Assembly (NCBI GenBank): GCA_030681145.1
Contig: JAUXXK010000104.1
Location: forward strand, 1 to 8,672
DNA: 8,672 nucleotides
Direction: 5' to 3'
DNA from: Methanobacteriaceae archaeon
GTDB lineage: Archaea > Methanobacteriota > Methanobacteria > Methanobacteriales > Methanobacteriaceae
Part shown: piece by piece, positions 1 to 6,365 of the stretch
Position numbering within the stretch: position 1 is the first letter of the stretch
Layout of the letters: every line of letters starts with the position of its first letter
Translations under genes and position numbers: made by a program
Notes under the pieces: model-generated
What the model saw: the letters and a program-made list of their open reading frames with translations, nothing else
What the model was told of the DNA's origin: nothing
Databases searched by the model: none

Positions 1-119
1 TTTGAGGTTGATTTTTTTCAAAAAATAATTAATGACTAGTTTATAAAAATCATATACGAATTATATGACTAATTAAAAATTTTATTTTATATCTATATTG
101 TATTAAAAAGGATGTAATA
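1..119. other. AT-rich leader upstream of the JAMM gene
   Basis: This stretch has no recognisable gene. A run of seven T at 12-18, followed after one C by six A, could be the terminator of a gene ending left of the window, but no coding tail can be assigned. The remainder reads as a promoter region for the gene at 120. It has several TATA-like elements, a perfect 7-bp dyad at 50-68, and two near-identical copies of ATGACTARTT at 32-41 and 65-74. Everything beyond the visible repeats is inference. Confidence 0.4.
50..68. promoter_or_regulatory. Dyad overlapping a TATA-like element
   Basis: The arms TCATATA (50-56) and TATATGA (62-68) are perfect reverse complements around a 5-bp spacer. The right arm contains a TATA-like core. 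An archaeal start site 25-27 bp downstream would fall near base 90, which leaves a leader of about 30 nt that includes the ribosome binding site at 108-114. A dyad over a TATA box is the usual layout for a repressor site, but an AT-rich background can also produce such a dyad by chance. Confidence 0.3.
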
Positions 120-551
120 ATGAGCAAACTGGATAATTTTATCAGCTATCTCCTAGGAAATGATAAACAGAAATATGATACGGTTGTCATTGAACAAGAC
201 GTAGTGGATGAGATAATGGAAATTTCTCGAAAATCTTATCCTGATGAATTTGTCGCCCTCTTAGAGGGTAAAATAAAAAACTCTGTTCTTCATATTGAAG
301 GTTTAATTTTTCTACCAGGTGAGACATCTTCAGAAGGTGCAGTCATGAAAATATTCATGCTTCCCCCAATGTCTGGATCGATTGGTTCAGTTCATTCACA
401 TCCAGGTTACAGCAATCATCCATCTACTGCCGACTATCAGTTTTTTGCCAAAACTGGACTTTTCCACATGATTATTTCTCTTCCATATGAATTAGATAGT
501 ATTGCTTCTTATAATTCATTTGGTGAGAGAATAGATTTCAATATCATTTAA
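120..551 (+). CDS. JAMM/MPN-domain (Mov34/PAD-1 family) metalloprotease-like protein
   Basis: This 143-residue protein is a stand-alone MPN+ domain, close to the usual length of archaeal JAMM proteins. The zinc motif is complete: H92-S-H94, seven residues, S102-x-x-D105, with E43 in PDEFVALLEG as the likely catalytic glutamate. Studied archaeal JAMM enzymes are zinc isopeptidases that remove ubiquitin-like SAMP proteins from targets or process sulfur-carrier proteins. That role is inferred here, because no ubiquitin-like gene is visible in the window. There is no signal peptide or membrane segment, so a cytoplasmic location is expected. The start ATG at 120 lies 5 nt after AAGGATG (108-114), an acceptable if imperfect ribosome binding site. 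The gene is probably monocistronic and converges on serA. Confidence 0.88.
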   Translation: MSKLDNFISYLLGNDKQKYDTVVIEQDVVDEIMEISRKSYPDEFVALLEGKIKNSVLHIEGLIFLPGETSSEGAVMKIFMLPPMSGSIGSVHSHPGYSNHPSTADYQFFAKTGLFHMIISLPYELDSIASYNSFGERIDFNII

Positions 552-563
552 AATTCATTAAGA

Positions 564-573
564 TTTTTTTTTT
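564..573 (+). terminator. T-rich terminator of the JAMM gene
   Basis: An uninterrupted run of ten T starts 12 nt after the TAA stop at 549-551. Archaeal transcription ends efficiently at such oligo-T tracts without needing a hairpin, and none is evident here. The position, just beyond the stop codon and before a convergent gene, fits termination of the plus-strand transcript. Confidence 0.5.
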
Positions 574-690
574 AAAATTATAATAAAACTCATATAATAA
601 ATGCTTAATTTGAATTATATTAATTAATATTCTAAATTTACTCAAATTCAAATAATTTAATTTAAATTAGTAATTGGAAAAATAATCCTT

Positions 691-707
691 AAAAAAATAA
701 AAAATAT
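691..707 (-). terminator. T-rich terminator of serA
   Basis: Read on the minus strand, this lies just past the serA stop codon and gives runs of six and seven T separated by one A (A-runs at 699-704 and 691-697 on the plus strand). This matches the oligo-T terminators of archaea. Together with 564-573 it would insulate the two convergent genes. Confidence 0.4.
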
Positions 708-716
708 CAAAAATAT

Positions 717-2297
717 TTAAAGATTAAGGGAAACAGCACTAACAACATGTTCCATCTTAATAATCTCTTTTATAACATTTTCAGGAACACTTTGATCCAC
801 TTTAAGCACCATAACTGCTTCTCCACCAGCTTCACGCCGTCCTACTTGCATGGTAGCTATGTTTATATCATGTTCCCCAAGTTTGCTCCCAATAGCACCT
901 ATGGTTCCAGGCAAGTCCTGATATTTGGCTATAAACATGTTTCCTTCTGGTTTAACATCCACCCAATACTGGTTTATTTTGATGATTTTAGGCTCCTCAG
1001 TGAAGGTTCCTTCTACACTATAGTCGCCGTTATCGGTTTTAACGTTAAGAACAATAATGCACCGATAACCTTCTGATTCATCTCTTTTTCCTTCTGTAAC
1101 TATTAAACCTCTTCTTTTAGCTATAGATGGTGCATTAATCATATTGACGGGTTCCGTCAGAATAGGATTTAATATGCCTTTTAGAATAGTTCTGGTTAAA
1201 ATGTCCTTTTTTGGAATTTCGGCTAGTTCTCCGCAGTATGTTACATTCATTTCACTTATATTTCCTGGAGCAGATTGTGCAACAAAGCTTCCCATTTTTT
1301 CAGCCAGATTTACGTATGGTTTCATAGTGTTATAAGTTTCATTGTCGAGTACTGGCATATTTAAAACATTTTTAGGGGCTTTTCCCTTAAAAACTGTAAT
1401 AATTTCATTGGCCACTATTAAAGCCGCATCACGCTGAGCTTCACCGGTGGAAGCACCAATATGTGGCGTTAAAACTATGTTATCTAATCCTAAAAGGGGA
1501 CTATTTGCTGGAGGCTCTTTTTCAAATACATCCAAAGCAGCGCCACCAATTTTATTTTCAGATAATGCAACATATAATGCGTCTTCGTCAATTATTCCAC
1601 CACGGGCACAATTGATAATGAATGCATTTTCTTTCATCATTTCAAAAGCTTCTGTAGAAACCAGATGTTTTGTTTCTTGAGTTAGTGGGACGTGAATTGT
1701 TATAACATCGGATTCTTTAAATATAGTTTCAAGGTCAACAACTTTTACTCCTAAATCTTTAGCAAATTCTTCACTGATGTAGGGATCGTAAACCATGGCA
1801 TCCATACCAAATGCTTTGGACCTAATGACTACTTGAGATCCGATTCGACCCATACCAATAATTCCAAGGGTTTTATTATTGAGTTCTGATCCCATAAATC
1901 TACTTTTTTCCCATTTACCTTCTTTAACAGATTTATCTGCTATTGAAATCTTCCTGGATAAAGAAAGCATAAGTCCCATGGTCTGTTCTGCTACAGTAAT
2001 GGATGTTGATTCCGGGGCATTTACTACCATGATTCCTTTTTCAGTGGCAGCTTCCACATCAACGTTGTCCACACCCACACCTGCTCGAGCAATTATCTTG
2101 AGTTTTGGGGCGTTTTCAATAACTTCGCGGGTTACTTTAGTTCTACTTCTTACTACAATTGCATTAAAATCTTTAATAGTTTTAACCAGTTCTTCTGGTG
2201 TAATGCTGGTATCAACAACTACTTCAGCAACTTCTTCTAGATCAGAAATTCCTTTTTCGTTTATTGAATCAGCAATAATTACTTTCATTGATTCCAT
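717..2297 (-). CDS. serA: D-3-phosphoglycerate dehydrogenase, long form
   Basis: This enzyme oxidises 3-phosphoglycerate to 3-phosphohydroxypyruvate with NAD, the committed step of phosphorylated serine synthesis in the cytoplasm. The 526 residues match the long type with an extra domain. The substrate-binding and nucleotide-binding parts fill about 4-317, with the Rossmann loop GMGRIG at 148-153 and D171 placed to favour NAD over NADP. The catalytic set is R232 (CARGGI), E261 (VFEKEP) and H279 (TPHIGAST). An intervening ASB-like domain spans about 318-450. A C-terminal ACT domain spans about 453-526 (DLPGTIGAIG, then INIATMQVGR) and is the usual site of serine feedback control. The first ATG was chosen because GGTGA (2302-2306, minus strand) lies 4 nt upstream. 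The methionine at residue 4 is an alternative start. All key residues are present and nothing looks broken. Confidence 0.97.
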   Translation of the reverse strand: MESMKVIIADSINEKGISDLEEVAEVVVDTSITPEELVKTIKDFNAIVVRSRTKVTREVIENAPKLKIIARAGVGVDNVDVEAATEKGIMVVNAPESTSITVAEQTMGLMLSLSRKISIADKSVKEGKWEKSRFMGSELNNKTLGIIGMGRIGSQVVIRSKAFGMDAMVYDPYISEEFAKDLGVKVVDLETIFKESDVITIHVPLTQETKHLVSTEAFEMMKENAFIINCARGGIIDEDALYVALSENKIGGAALDVFEKEPPANSPLLGLDNIVLTPHIGASTGEAQRDAALIVANEIITVFKGKAPKNVLNMPVLDNETYNTMKPYVNLAEKMGSFVAQSAPGNISEMNVTYCGELAEIPKKDILTRTILKGILNPILTEPVNMINAPSIAKRRGLIVTEGKRDESEGYRCIIVLNVKTDNGDYSVEGTFTEEPKIIKINQYWVDVKPEGNMFIAKYQDLPGTIGAIGSKLGEHDINIATMQVGRREAGGEAVMVLKVDQSVPENVIKEIIKMEHVVSAVSLNL

Positions 2298-2344
2298 AAT
2301 TTCACCATCTATATTTTCTTAGTATTTGTATTAGACAATACTCC

Positions 2345-2354
2345 ATTTAAATAT
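2345..2354 (-). promoter_or_regulatory. Candidate serA TATA box
   Basis: On the minus strand the sequence reads ATATTTAAAT, about 50 nt before the serA start. A start site 25-27 nt downstream would fall near 2320-2325, giving a leader of about 25 nt that carries the GGTGA site at 2302-2306. The element is flanked by CCAT (2343-2346) and ATGG (2353-2356), so it lies inside a small dyad. It is assigned by position and resemblance only. Confidence 0.35.
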
Positions 2355-2491
2355 GGTGATGTGGTGAAATTAATCATTCTAAAGAAACTAATATGCCTAA
2401 AATCTTCAACTTCAAAGAAATATAATATTATGAATAAGTAGGTTATTAAATCAAAAATACTAATCCTAGAAGGGCTAATAATATTATTATA

Positions 2492-2501
2492 AAATATAAA
2501 T
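2492..2501 (+). promoter_or_regulatory. Candidate TATA box for the UPF0145 gene
   Basis: AAATATAAAT lies about 47 nt before the GTG start at 2544. A start site 25-27 nt downstream would fall near 2522, leaving a leader of roughly 20 nt that contains the AGGAGG site. The flanking sequence is very AT-rich and other TATA-like stretches exist at 2484-2495, so the exact element is uncertain. Confidence 0.33.
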
Positions 2502-2531
2502 TTCAAATAGAATTATTTTCATGATTTAAAT

Positions 2532-2537
2532 AGGAGG
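2532..2537 (+). promoter_or_regulatory. Ribosome binding site deciding a GTG start
   Basis: AGGAGG ends 6 nt before the GTG at 2544-2546. It is one of the strongest Shine-Dalgarno matches in the window and supports the non-ATG start of the following gene. Confidence 0.75.
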
Positions 2538-2543
2538 AATTTA

Positions 2544-2879
2544 GTGAGAACAGAAGAATTCATAATATCTAGTGCCAATCATGTGCCTGGGTTTGAAATT
2601 TTAGAAACTAAAGGATTTGTATATGGGCTCACGGTAAGAAGCAGAGGTTTGGGAGGCCAATTAGGGGCGGGAATCAGATCCATGTTTGGCGGGGAAATAA
2701 AAGAATATGTTAAGATGATGGAAGAGTCCCGTGATGAGGCACTGAACCGCATGATCGATCATGCTCAAGAATTAGGGGCAAATGCAGTTATTAGTGTAAG
2801 ATTCGATTCTGATGAGATTTCCAATGTAATGCAAGAAATATTGGCTTATGGTACTGCAGTTACTGCTGAAAAATTATAA
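2544..2879 (+). CDS. UPF0145 / YbjQ-family conserved protein
   Basis: This 111-residue protein belongs to the UPF0145 (DUF74, YbjQ) family, which is widespread in bacteria and archaea and about 100-110 residues long. Family signatures are visible: a PGFEI segment near residue 15, GFVYGLTVRSRG at 24-35, GGEIKEY at 49-55, a helix with EALNRMIDHAQELGANAV at 65-82, and the C-terminal AYGTAV at 101-106. The family is often labelled a heavy-metal-binding domain, but its biochemical role is not settled. No membrane segment is seen. The GTG start is fixed by the AGGAGG site 6 nt upstream. The gene stands alone, divergent from serA, and no functional link to serine synthesis can be read from the sequence. 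Confidence 0.9.
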   Translation: MRTEEFIISSANHVPGFEILETKGFVYGLTVRSRGLGGQLGAGIRSMFGGEIKEYVKMMEESRDEALNRMIDHAQELGANAVISVRFDSDEISNVMQEILAYGTAVTAEKL

Positions 2880-2886
2880 TCTTAAA

Positions 2887-2921
2887 TTTTTATTCAAATC
2901 TTTATTGAGAGTTGATTTTTT
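2887..2921 (+). terminator. T-rich terminator of the UPF0145 gene
   Basis: Runs of five T (2887-2891) and six T (2916-2921) follow the stop codon at 2877-2879. The spacing fits archaeal oligo-T termination. No strong hairpin is evident. Confidence 0.35.
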
Positions 2922-3011
2922 CTTGATTTAAAATAATTTGTATTTTGGTTTTTCAATGAAATAACTTATTTATGTATAAAAATAAATTTTATTTAGAATC
3001 TGATAGAATAT

Positions 3012-3038
3012 TAATTAGAAATAATTATTATCTAATTA
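3012..3038. repeat. AT-rich inverted repeat upstream of the TIM-barrel gene
   Basis: The arms TAATTAGA (3012-3019) and TCTAATTA (3031-3038) are perfect reverse complements. Between them lies AATAATTATT (3020-3029), itself a perfect 10-bp palindrome. The element ends 49 bp before the start codon at 3088, upstream of the most likely TATA box, which is a plausible operator position. In sequence this AT-rich, chance is a serious alternative. Confidence 0.3.
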
Positions 3039-3052
3039 GTAAATAAAACCTC

Positions 3053-3064
3053 AATTATAATAAT
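3053..3064 (+). promoter_or_regulatory. Candidate TATA box for the TIM-barrel gene
   Basis: AATTATAATAAT lies about 30 nt before the ATG at 3088. Standard archaeal spacing would place the transcription start within a few bases of that ATG, giving a leaderless or nearly leaderless mRNA. This agrees with the absence of a good ribosome binding site in front of the gene. Confidence 0.3.
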
Positions 3065-3087
3065 AGAACTTATTATGGGTCAATATC

Positions 3088-3837
3088 ATGTTTAATGATT
3101 ATATTAAAATTAAAAATAAAAAAATTTTTCAAACATCTTTAGGAACAGCTCCTTTCATAGGTATGCCTTATTTTGGGCATAGGGCTCGTTTATACCAGCT
3201 TGATTTTTATAATAATCCTGAAAACATTCTAAAAATAATTAAAAAATCTTATCAGATGGGTGTAAAGGCTTTACAACTTATTCCAGAAGAACCAGTAGTT
3301 AAAGCAGTTAATATGGCTTTGGAAGAAGGACTGGATATTGATATATGGGGCACAGTTCGAAAAGAAAATTTGGAAGAGGATATAAATATCTTAGATGATA
3401 TGAATGCCAGCATGATGCTTTTAGATGAGTGGGTAACTGATAAATCTGGAATAAACTTTATAGAAAACGCTCTGGATATTATTAATAACAGAAATGTAAT
3501 ATCTGGTCTCATAACAGCTTTACCTAAAGAAACTACTCAAAAGCTAATTGATTCAAATATTAAAGATTTATTTGATGTTTATATGGTGCCTGTAAATAAA
3601 TTGGGTTATATGATGGATTATTCCACATTCCTGACTGATGAAAGAACTGAATTAGCTGGTTTATTAAAAAAACTTGGTAAAATTGTCATTGCCAACAAGA
3701 TACTGGCGGTGGGAATTTTAAATCCTCAAGAGGCTATGGATTTTCTTAAAACACTGGATTATGTGGATATGATAACATTGGGTATCGCATCTGAAAAAGA
3801 AGCTGATGAGACTTTCAATTTACTTTTTAATCTCTAA
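3088..3837 (+). CDS. TIM-barrel protein, distantly aldo/keto-reductase-like, function unknown
   Basis: This protein has 249 residues. The alternating strand-helix pattern and several phrases resemble aldo/keto reductase barrels: an opening beta hairpin then SLGTAPFIG at 17-25, a strand with NKILAVGILNPQEAMDFL at 203-220, and a last strand and helix VDMITLGIASEKEADETF at 226-243. The Asp-Tyr-Lys-His catalytic set of true aldo/keto reductases cannot be recognised, and the protein is shorter than the usual 280-320 residues. It may therefore be a relative with altered chemistry or no reductase activity. There is no signal peptide or membrane helix. The ATG at 3088 has only weak GGGT (3077-3080) upstream. 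The gene is monocistronic by its surroundings and converges on the regulator gene. The reading frame is well supported; the family call is tentative. Confidence 0.8.
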   Translation: MFNDYIKIKNKKIFQTSLGTAPFIGMPYFGHRARLYQLDFYNNPENILKIIKKSYQMGVKALQLIPEEPVVKAVNMALEEGLDIDIWGTVRKENLEEDINILDDMNASMMLLDEWVTDKSGINFIENALDIINNRNVISGLITALPKETTQKLIDSNIKDLFDVYMVPVNKLGYMMDYSTFLTDERTELAGLLKKLGKIVIANKILAVGILNPQEAMDFLKTLDYVDMITLGIASEKEADETFNLLFNL

Positions 3838-3884
3838 ATTAATATAATTTGAATTAGTTGGGGTATAACAGGTTAAATTATATA

Positions 3885-3889
3885 TTTTT
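3885..3889 (+). terminator. Weak T-rich stop after the TIM-barrel gene
   Basis: A short run of five T within an AT-rich stretch, about 50 nt past the stop codon, is the best termination candidate for the plus-strand gene in this 112-bp convergent gap. The evidence is weak. Confidence 0.2.
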
Positions 3890-3905
3890 ACCAATCTCAA
3901 TTATT

Positions 3906-3924
3906 AAAATAAAAATAAATAAAA
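3906..3924 (-). terminator. T-rich terminator of the regulator gene
   Basis: Read on the minus strand after the stop codon of the regulator gene, this gives four successive T-runs (4, 3, 5 and 4 T) each separated by a single A, following CCC. It fits archaeal oligo-T termination. Confidence 0.33.
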
Positions 3925-3949
3925 GGGTTATATAACTAATTGTTATTAA

Positions 3950-4963
3950 CTAATTATATTCATTTCTTTCTTTAATCATCTTCAAAAATTCGGCTGGAGT
4001 TTCCATTTCACCCATTTCCCAGCTGTGAACAACAGGAATCCCATCCAGGGATTCTTTAATTTTTTCATTATCCAGAATAAAAACAGAACTGGATCCAGTA
4101 ATAAGAGACAGATCTTTCAAGGTAATAGCCATTTTTTTAAGTGTTCTTTGTTTTCTGTTTTTCTCCAGATTGGCAATAAGTGGATTTTCAGATGAATTGG
4201 AAACTTTTTTATTTATCTCCATTTTAACTAGCGCATCAAATGGAGTCTTTTTAGTGGGAATAACTCCAAATCCTAATTCGATTAATTTTTGCGGTTGAGC
4301 TTCATTCATATTTATTTTATTCTCATCTAAAGATGTTTTATTGGAAAAATTATTAACATTCCTGTCTTTTGATGAATCTGGAACCTTAAATAAATCTATA
4401 GAGAGGGTAATTTTAAGATTTAAAATATCTTCCAGCATTAGTGCTGTTTCAGGACAGGCTCGCACAATTCCATGTTCGTATTTGTAAATGGTTTCTCTGG
4501 AGACATGGGCCAGATCGGCCAGATCTTTTAGAGATAAGTTGTAATCTTCGCGTACTTCCTTTAAAACTTCTCCATTTATATGAACGTAGTATCCTCCACG
4601 ATCGGCCAGAATTTCTGGATATTCATTATCAATGATCATGTTTTTAAGTGTTTCCAATCCAATAACTGGTATTCCATGCCTTTCATAAATCACATCTTCT
4701 TCTAAGTATTCACTTTTTGATTTAAGGCCTACAATCAAAGGAGAGGCTATAAAAATGTGAGATAATCTTTTTATTTCTTGGGCTTGGATTCCGTTTATGC
4801 CATCTATATTAACTAAAACTTTTAATAATAGAAGCAATAACTTTCTTCGAGCTACCATATCAAAGCAACTTCTATCATATATGTGAGAAGTTTCAAATCC
4901 ATTGTTAGCTAAAAGTTGATTGATTTCTTGTAAAACATGACCCCTTTTTACTACATTGGGCAT
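3950..4963 (-). CDS. Archaeal Cro/C1-type HTH transcriptional regulator (COG1395-like)
   Basis: This 337-residue protein matches the archaeal family described as putative Cro/C1-type HTH regulators. Residues about 8-110 form the family-specific N-terminal domain (YDRSCFDMVARRKLLLLLLK at 29-48, IYERHGIPVIGLETL at 92-106), whose pattern is reminiscent of a restriction-nuclease-like fold. A Cro/C1 helix-turn-helix follows at about 133-187, with LSLKDLADLAHVSRETIYKYEHG at 143-165. A polar, Asn/Ser/Lys-rich linker spans about 195-222. The C-terminal domain of about 225-337 contains FILDNEKIKESLDGIPVVHSWE. No membrane segment is seen. Its targets are unknown. The ATG lies right after GGTGATCC (4965-4972, minus strand), an excellent match to the 16S rRNA tail. 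The gene diverges from tiaS with 19 bp between starts, so autoregulation and control of tiaS are plausible but inferred. Confidence 0.9.
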   Translation of the reverse strand: MPNVVKRGHVLQEINQLLANNGFETSHIYDRSCFDMVARRKLLLLLLKVLVNIDGINGIQAQEIKRLSHIFIASPLIVGLKSKSEYLEEDVIYERHGIPVIGLETLKNMIIDNEYPEILADRGGYYVHINGEVLKEVREDYNLSLKDLADLAHVSRETIYKYEHGIVRACPETALMLEDILNLKITLSIDLFKVPDSSKDRNVNNFSNKTSLDENKINMNEAQPQKLIELGFGVIPTKKTPFDALVKMEINKKVSNSSENPLIANLEKNRKQRTLKKMAITLKDLSLITGSSSVFILDNEKIKESLDGIPVVHSWEMGEMETPAEFLKMIKERNEYN

Positions 4964-4964
4964 A

Positions 4965-4977
4965 GGATCACCGGTGA
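4965..4977. promoter_or_regulatory. Shared palindromic ribosome binding sites of two divergent genes
   Basis: The minus-strand GGTGATCC (4965-4972) serves the regulator gene starting at 4963, and the plus-strand GGTGA (4973-4977) serves tiaS starting at 4983. Their junction forms the perfect palindrome CACCGGTG (4969-4976). Only 19 bp separate the two start codons, so each gene's promoter must lie inside the other gene's coding sequence or overlap its start. Confidence 0.7.
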
Positions 4978-4982
4978 ATTAG

Positions 4983-6290
4983 ATGAATAAATTATACGTA
5001 GGTATAGATGATACAGATTCCCCTGAGGGAATGTGTACTACTTATATAACTTTTGTAATTATCAATAAACTTAAAGATTGTGGTTTTGAGATTGAAGGGC
5101 ACCCCAGATTGATACGCCTTAACCCCTTCGCTCGTTTTAAAACCAGAGGTAATGGTTCAGTTTCATTTAAATTAATTATAAAATCATCTGATGACGTTGA
5201 AAAGGCTAAAAAAATAATTTTAAATAAAGTAAAACAACTTTCCAAGATGGAAAATGAAAATACGAATCCTGGTGTTGTTTTTTTCGAGACTGGTAAAATT
5301 AGGCTCACCAATCCGGATGGGGGGAAAATATACTCTGATAAAGAAATAAATTCACTGCTCGAAAAATTTGCTCTAAGAGCTATCATGGAAATTTTAACAA
5401 TTGATGAGGCTAAGAAATTGGCAAATGATTTAAATTTAGAGATTCATCAGTTCAAGAAGGGGAGAGGAATAATTGGAGCTATGGCTGCAATTGGTTGTTA
5501 TTTGGAAGATAAAACGTTTGAATTACTGGCTTACAGACTTCCGGAAAATTATTGTACTTCTCGAAAGATTAATCCTGAATCTGTGCTTGAAATGAATAAG
5601 AAAACATATCCTAGAACATTTGATAATCTGGACGAGGGATATATGGCAATAGTACCCCACACTCCTTGCCCTATTCTTTATGGAATTAGGGGGGAAAGTC
5701 CTCAAGATGTATTAAATGCACATAAATTAGTTGAATCACTAGAATCTCTTGAAGGATATCTTATATTTGAAACAAACCAGCACACCGATATGCACTTGAA
5801 GCGAATAGATAAAATTAATAAAATGGAAAAATATGGTTGTTATATTTTAAGAGGAACTGTAAAAGATAAGCCTAATGTTATAGAAGGAGGCCATGTATTT
5901 TTTAAATTGGAGGATTCCTCTGGAGAAATAGAATGTGCAGCATATGAACCCACCAAAGGATTTCGAAACTTGATAAAACTATTGCTTCCAGGAGATAATG
6001 TGGAAATATATGGTGGAATTGGATCCATGGGGACATTAAATATTGAAAAAATTAGAATCTATGAACTAAAATCATTATTTATTGAAGAAAATCCATTATG
6101 TGAATGTGGAAAGCGCATGAAATCTGCAGGTCATGATAAAGGATTTAAATGTCCTAAATGTGGAAATAAAATCAGAAATGGTCAAAAAATACGAACTAAA
6201 ATCCCTAGAGATATTAAAAAAGGTTTTTATGAGGTTCCCACTTCTGCTCGTCGTCATTTATCAAAACAACTTGTTAGAATGGACTTTTAA
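4983..6290 (+). CDS. tiaS: tRNA(Ile2) 2-agmatinylcytidine synthetase TiaS
   Basis: TiaS uses ATP to attach agmatine to C34 of the CAU anticodon of tRNA-Ile2, so that it reads AUA rather than AUG. It is archaea-specific and normally essential. The 435 residues fit the family. The N-terminal kinase-like domain begins GIDDTDSPEGMCTTY (7-21); T19 in MCTTY appears equivalent to the threonine that is autophosphorylated in the characterised enzyme. The central ferredoxin-like part includes KKGRGIIGAMAAIG (158-171). An OB fold spans about 285-362 for RNA binding. A zinc ribbon follows with C373, C375, C390 and C393. The basic tail ends RRHLSKQLVRMDF. The ATG is supported by GGTGA at 4973-4977. The gene is intact, and the neighbouring genes contain many AUA codons, which this enzyme makes readable. 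It diverges from the regulator gene. Confidence 0.96.
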   Translation: MNKLYVGIDDTDSPEGMCTTYITFVIINKLKDCGFEIEGHPRLIRLNPFARFKTRGNGSVSFKLIIKSSDDVEKAKKIILNKVKQLSKMENENTNPGVVFFETGKIRLTNPDGGKIYSDKEINSLLEKFALRAIMEILTIDEAKKLANDLNLEIHQFKKGRGIIGAMAAIGCYLEDKTFELLAYRLPENYCTSRKINPESVLEMNKKTYPRTFDNLDEGYMAIVPHTPCPILYGIRGESPQDVLNAHKLVESLESLEGYLIFETNQHTDMHLKRIDKINKMEKYGCYILRGTVKDKPNVIEGGHVFFKLEDSSGEIECAAYEPTKGFRNLIKLLLPGDNVEIYGGIGSMGTLNIEKIRIYELKSLFIEENPLCECGKRMKSAGHDKGFKCPKCGNKIRNGQKIRTKIPRDIKKGFYEVPTSARRHLSKQLVRMDF

Positions 6291-6295
6291 TTATA

Positions 6296-6301
6296 TTTTT
6301 T
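6296..6301 (+). terminator. Short oligo-T stop after tiaS
   Basis: Six consecutive T begin 6 nt after the tiaS stop codon. This could terminate the tiaS transcript before the separately promoted PrpD-family gene. The run is short, so read-through is possible. Confidence 0.3.
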
Positions 6302-6365
6302 ACTTTCTCGTTATAGTCACTTAAAAGCTAAATTATGTGGTCATATATTTCATTTAACTTTTGAG

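Noticed and set aside
2286..2288. Second in-frame ATG of serA as the start codon
   Set aside because: It would sit 13 nt from the GGTGA site, whereas the first ATG lies 4 nt away. It remains possible and would remove only three residues.
747..2322. Four plus-strand open frames of 63-147 codons lying across serA
   Set aside because: They are antisense to a full-length serA with every catalytic residue intact. Their translations look like no known family, and they exist because serA codon usage leaves the opposite frames open.
2309..2506. Minus-strand frame of 65 codons between serA and the UPF0145 gene
   Set aside because: It starts with TTG without a ribosome binding site, is dominated by Ile, Phe and Asn as expected from random AT-rich DNA, and covers the promoter candidates of both flanking genes.
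3252..3512. Minus-strand frame of 86 codons inside the TIM-barrel gene
   Set aside because: Serine- and isoleucine-rich shadow translation with no family resemblance, opposite a better supported gene.
4441..4635. Plus-strand frame of 64 codons inside the regulator gene
   Set aside because: It lies opposite the conserved helix-turn-helix of the regulator, and no ribosome binding site or family supports it.
5042..6028. Three minus-strand frames of 60-114 codons inside tiaS
   Set aside because: All are antisense to an intact tiaS with its motifs in place, and none resembles a protein family.
6133..6324. Plus-strand frame of 63 codons overlapping the end of tiaS
   Set aside because: It is a shifted reading of the tiaS zinc-ribbon region. 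The cysteine pairs belong to the tiaS frame.
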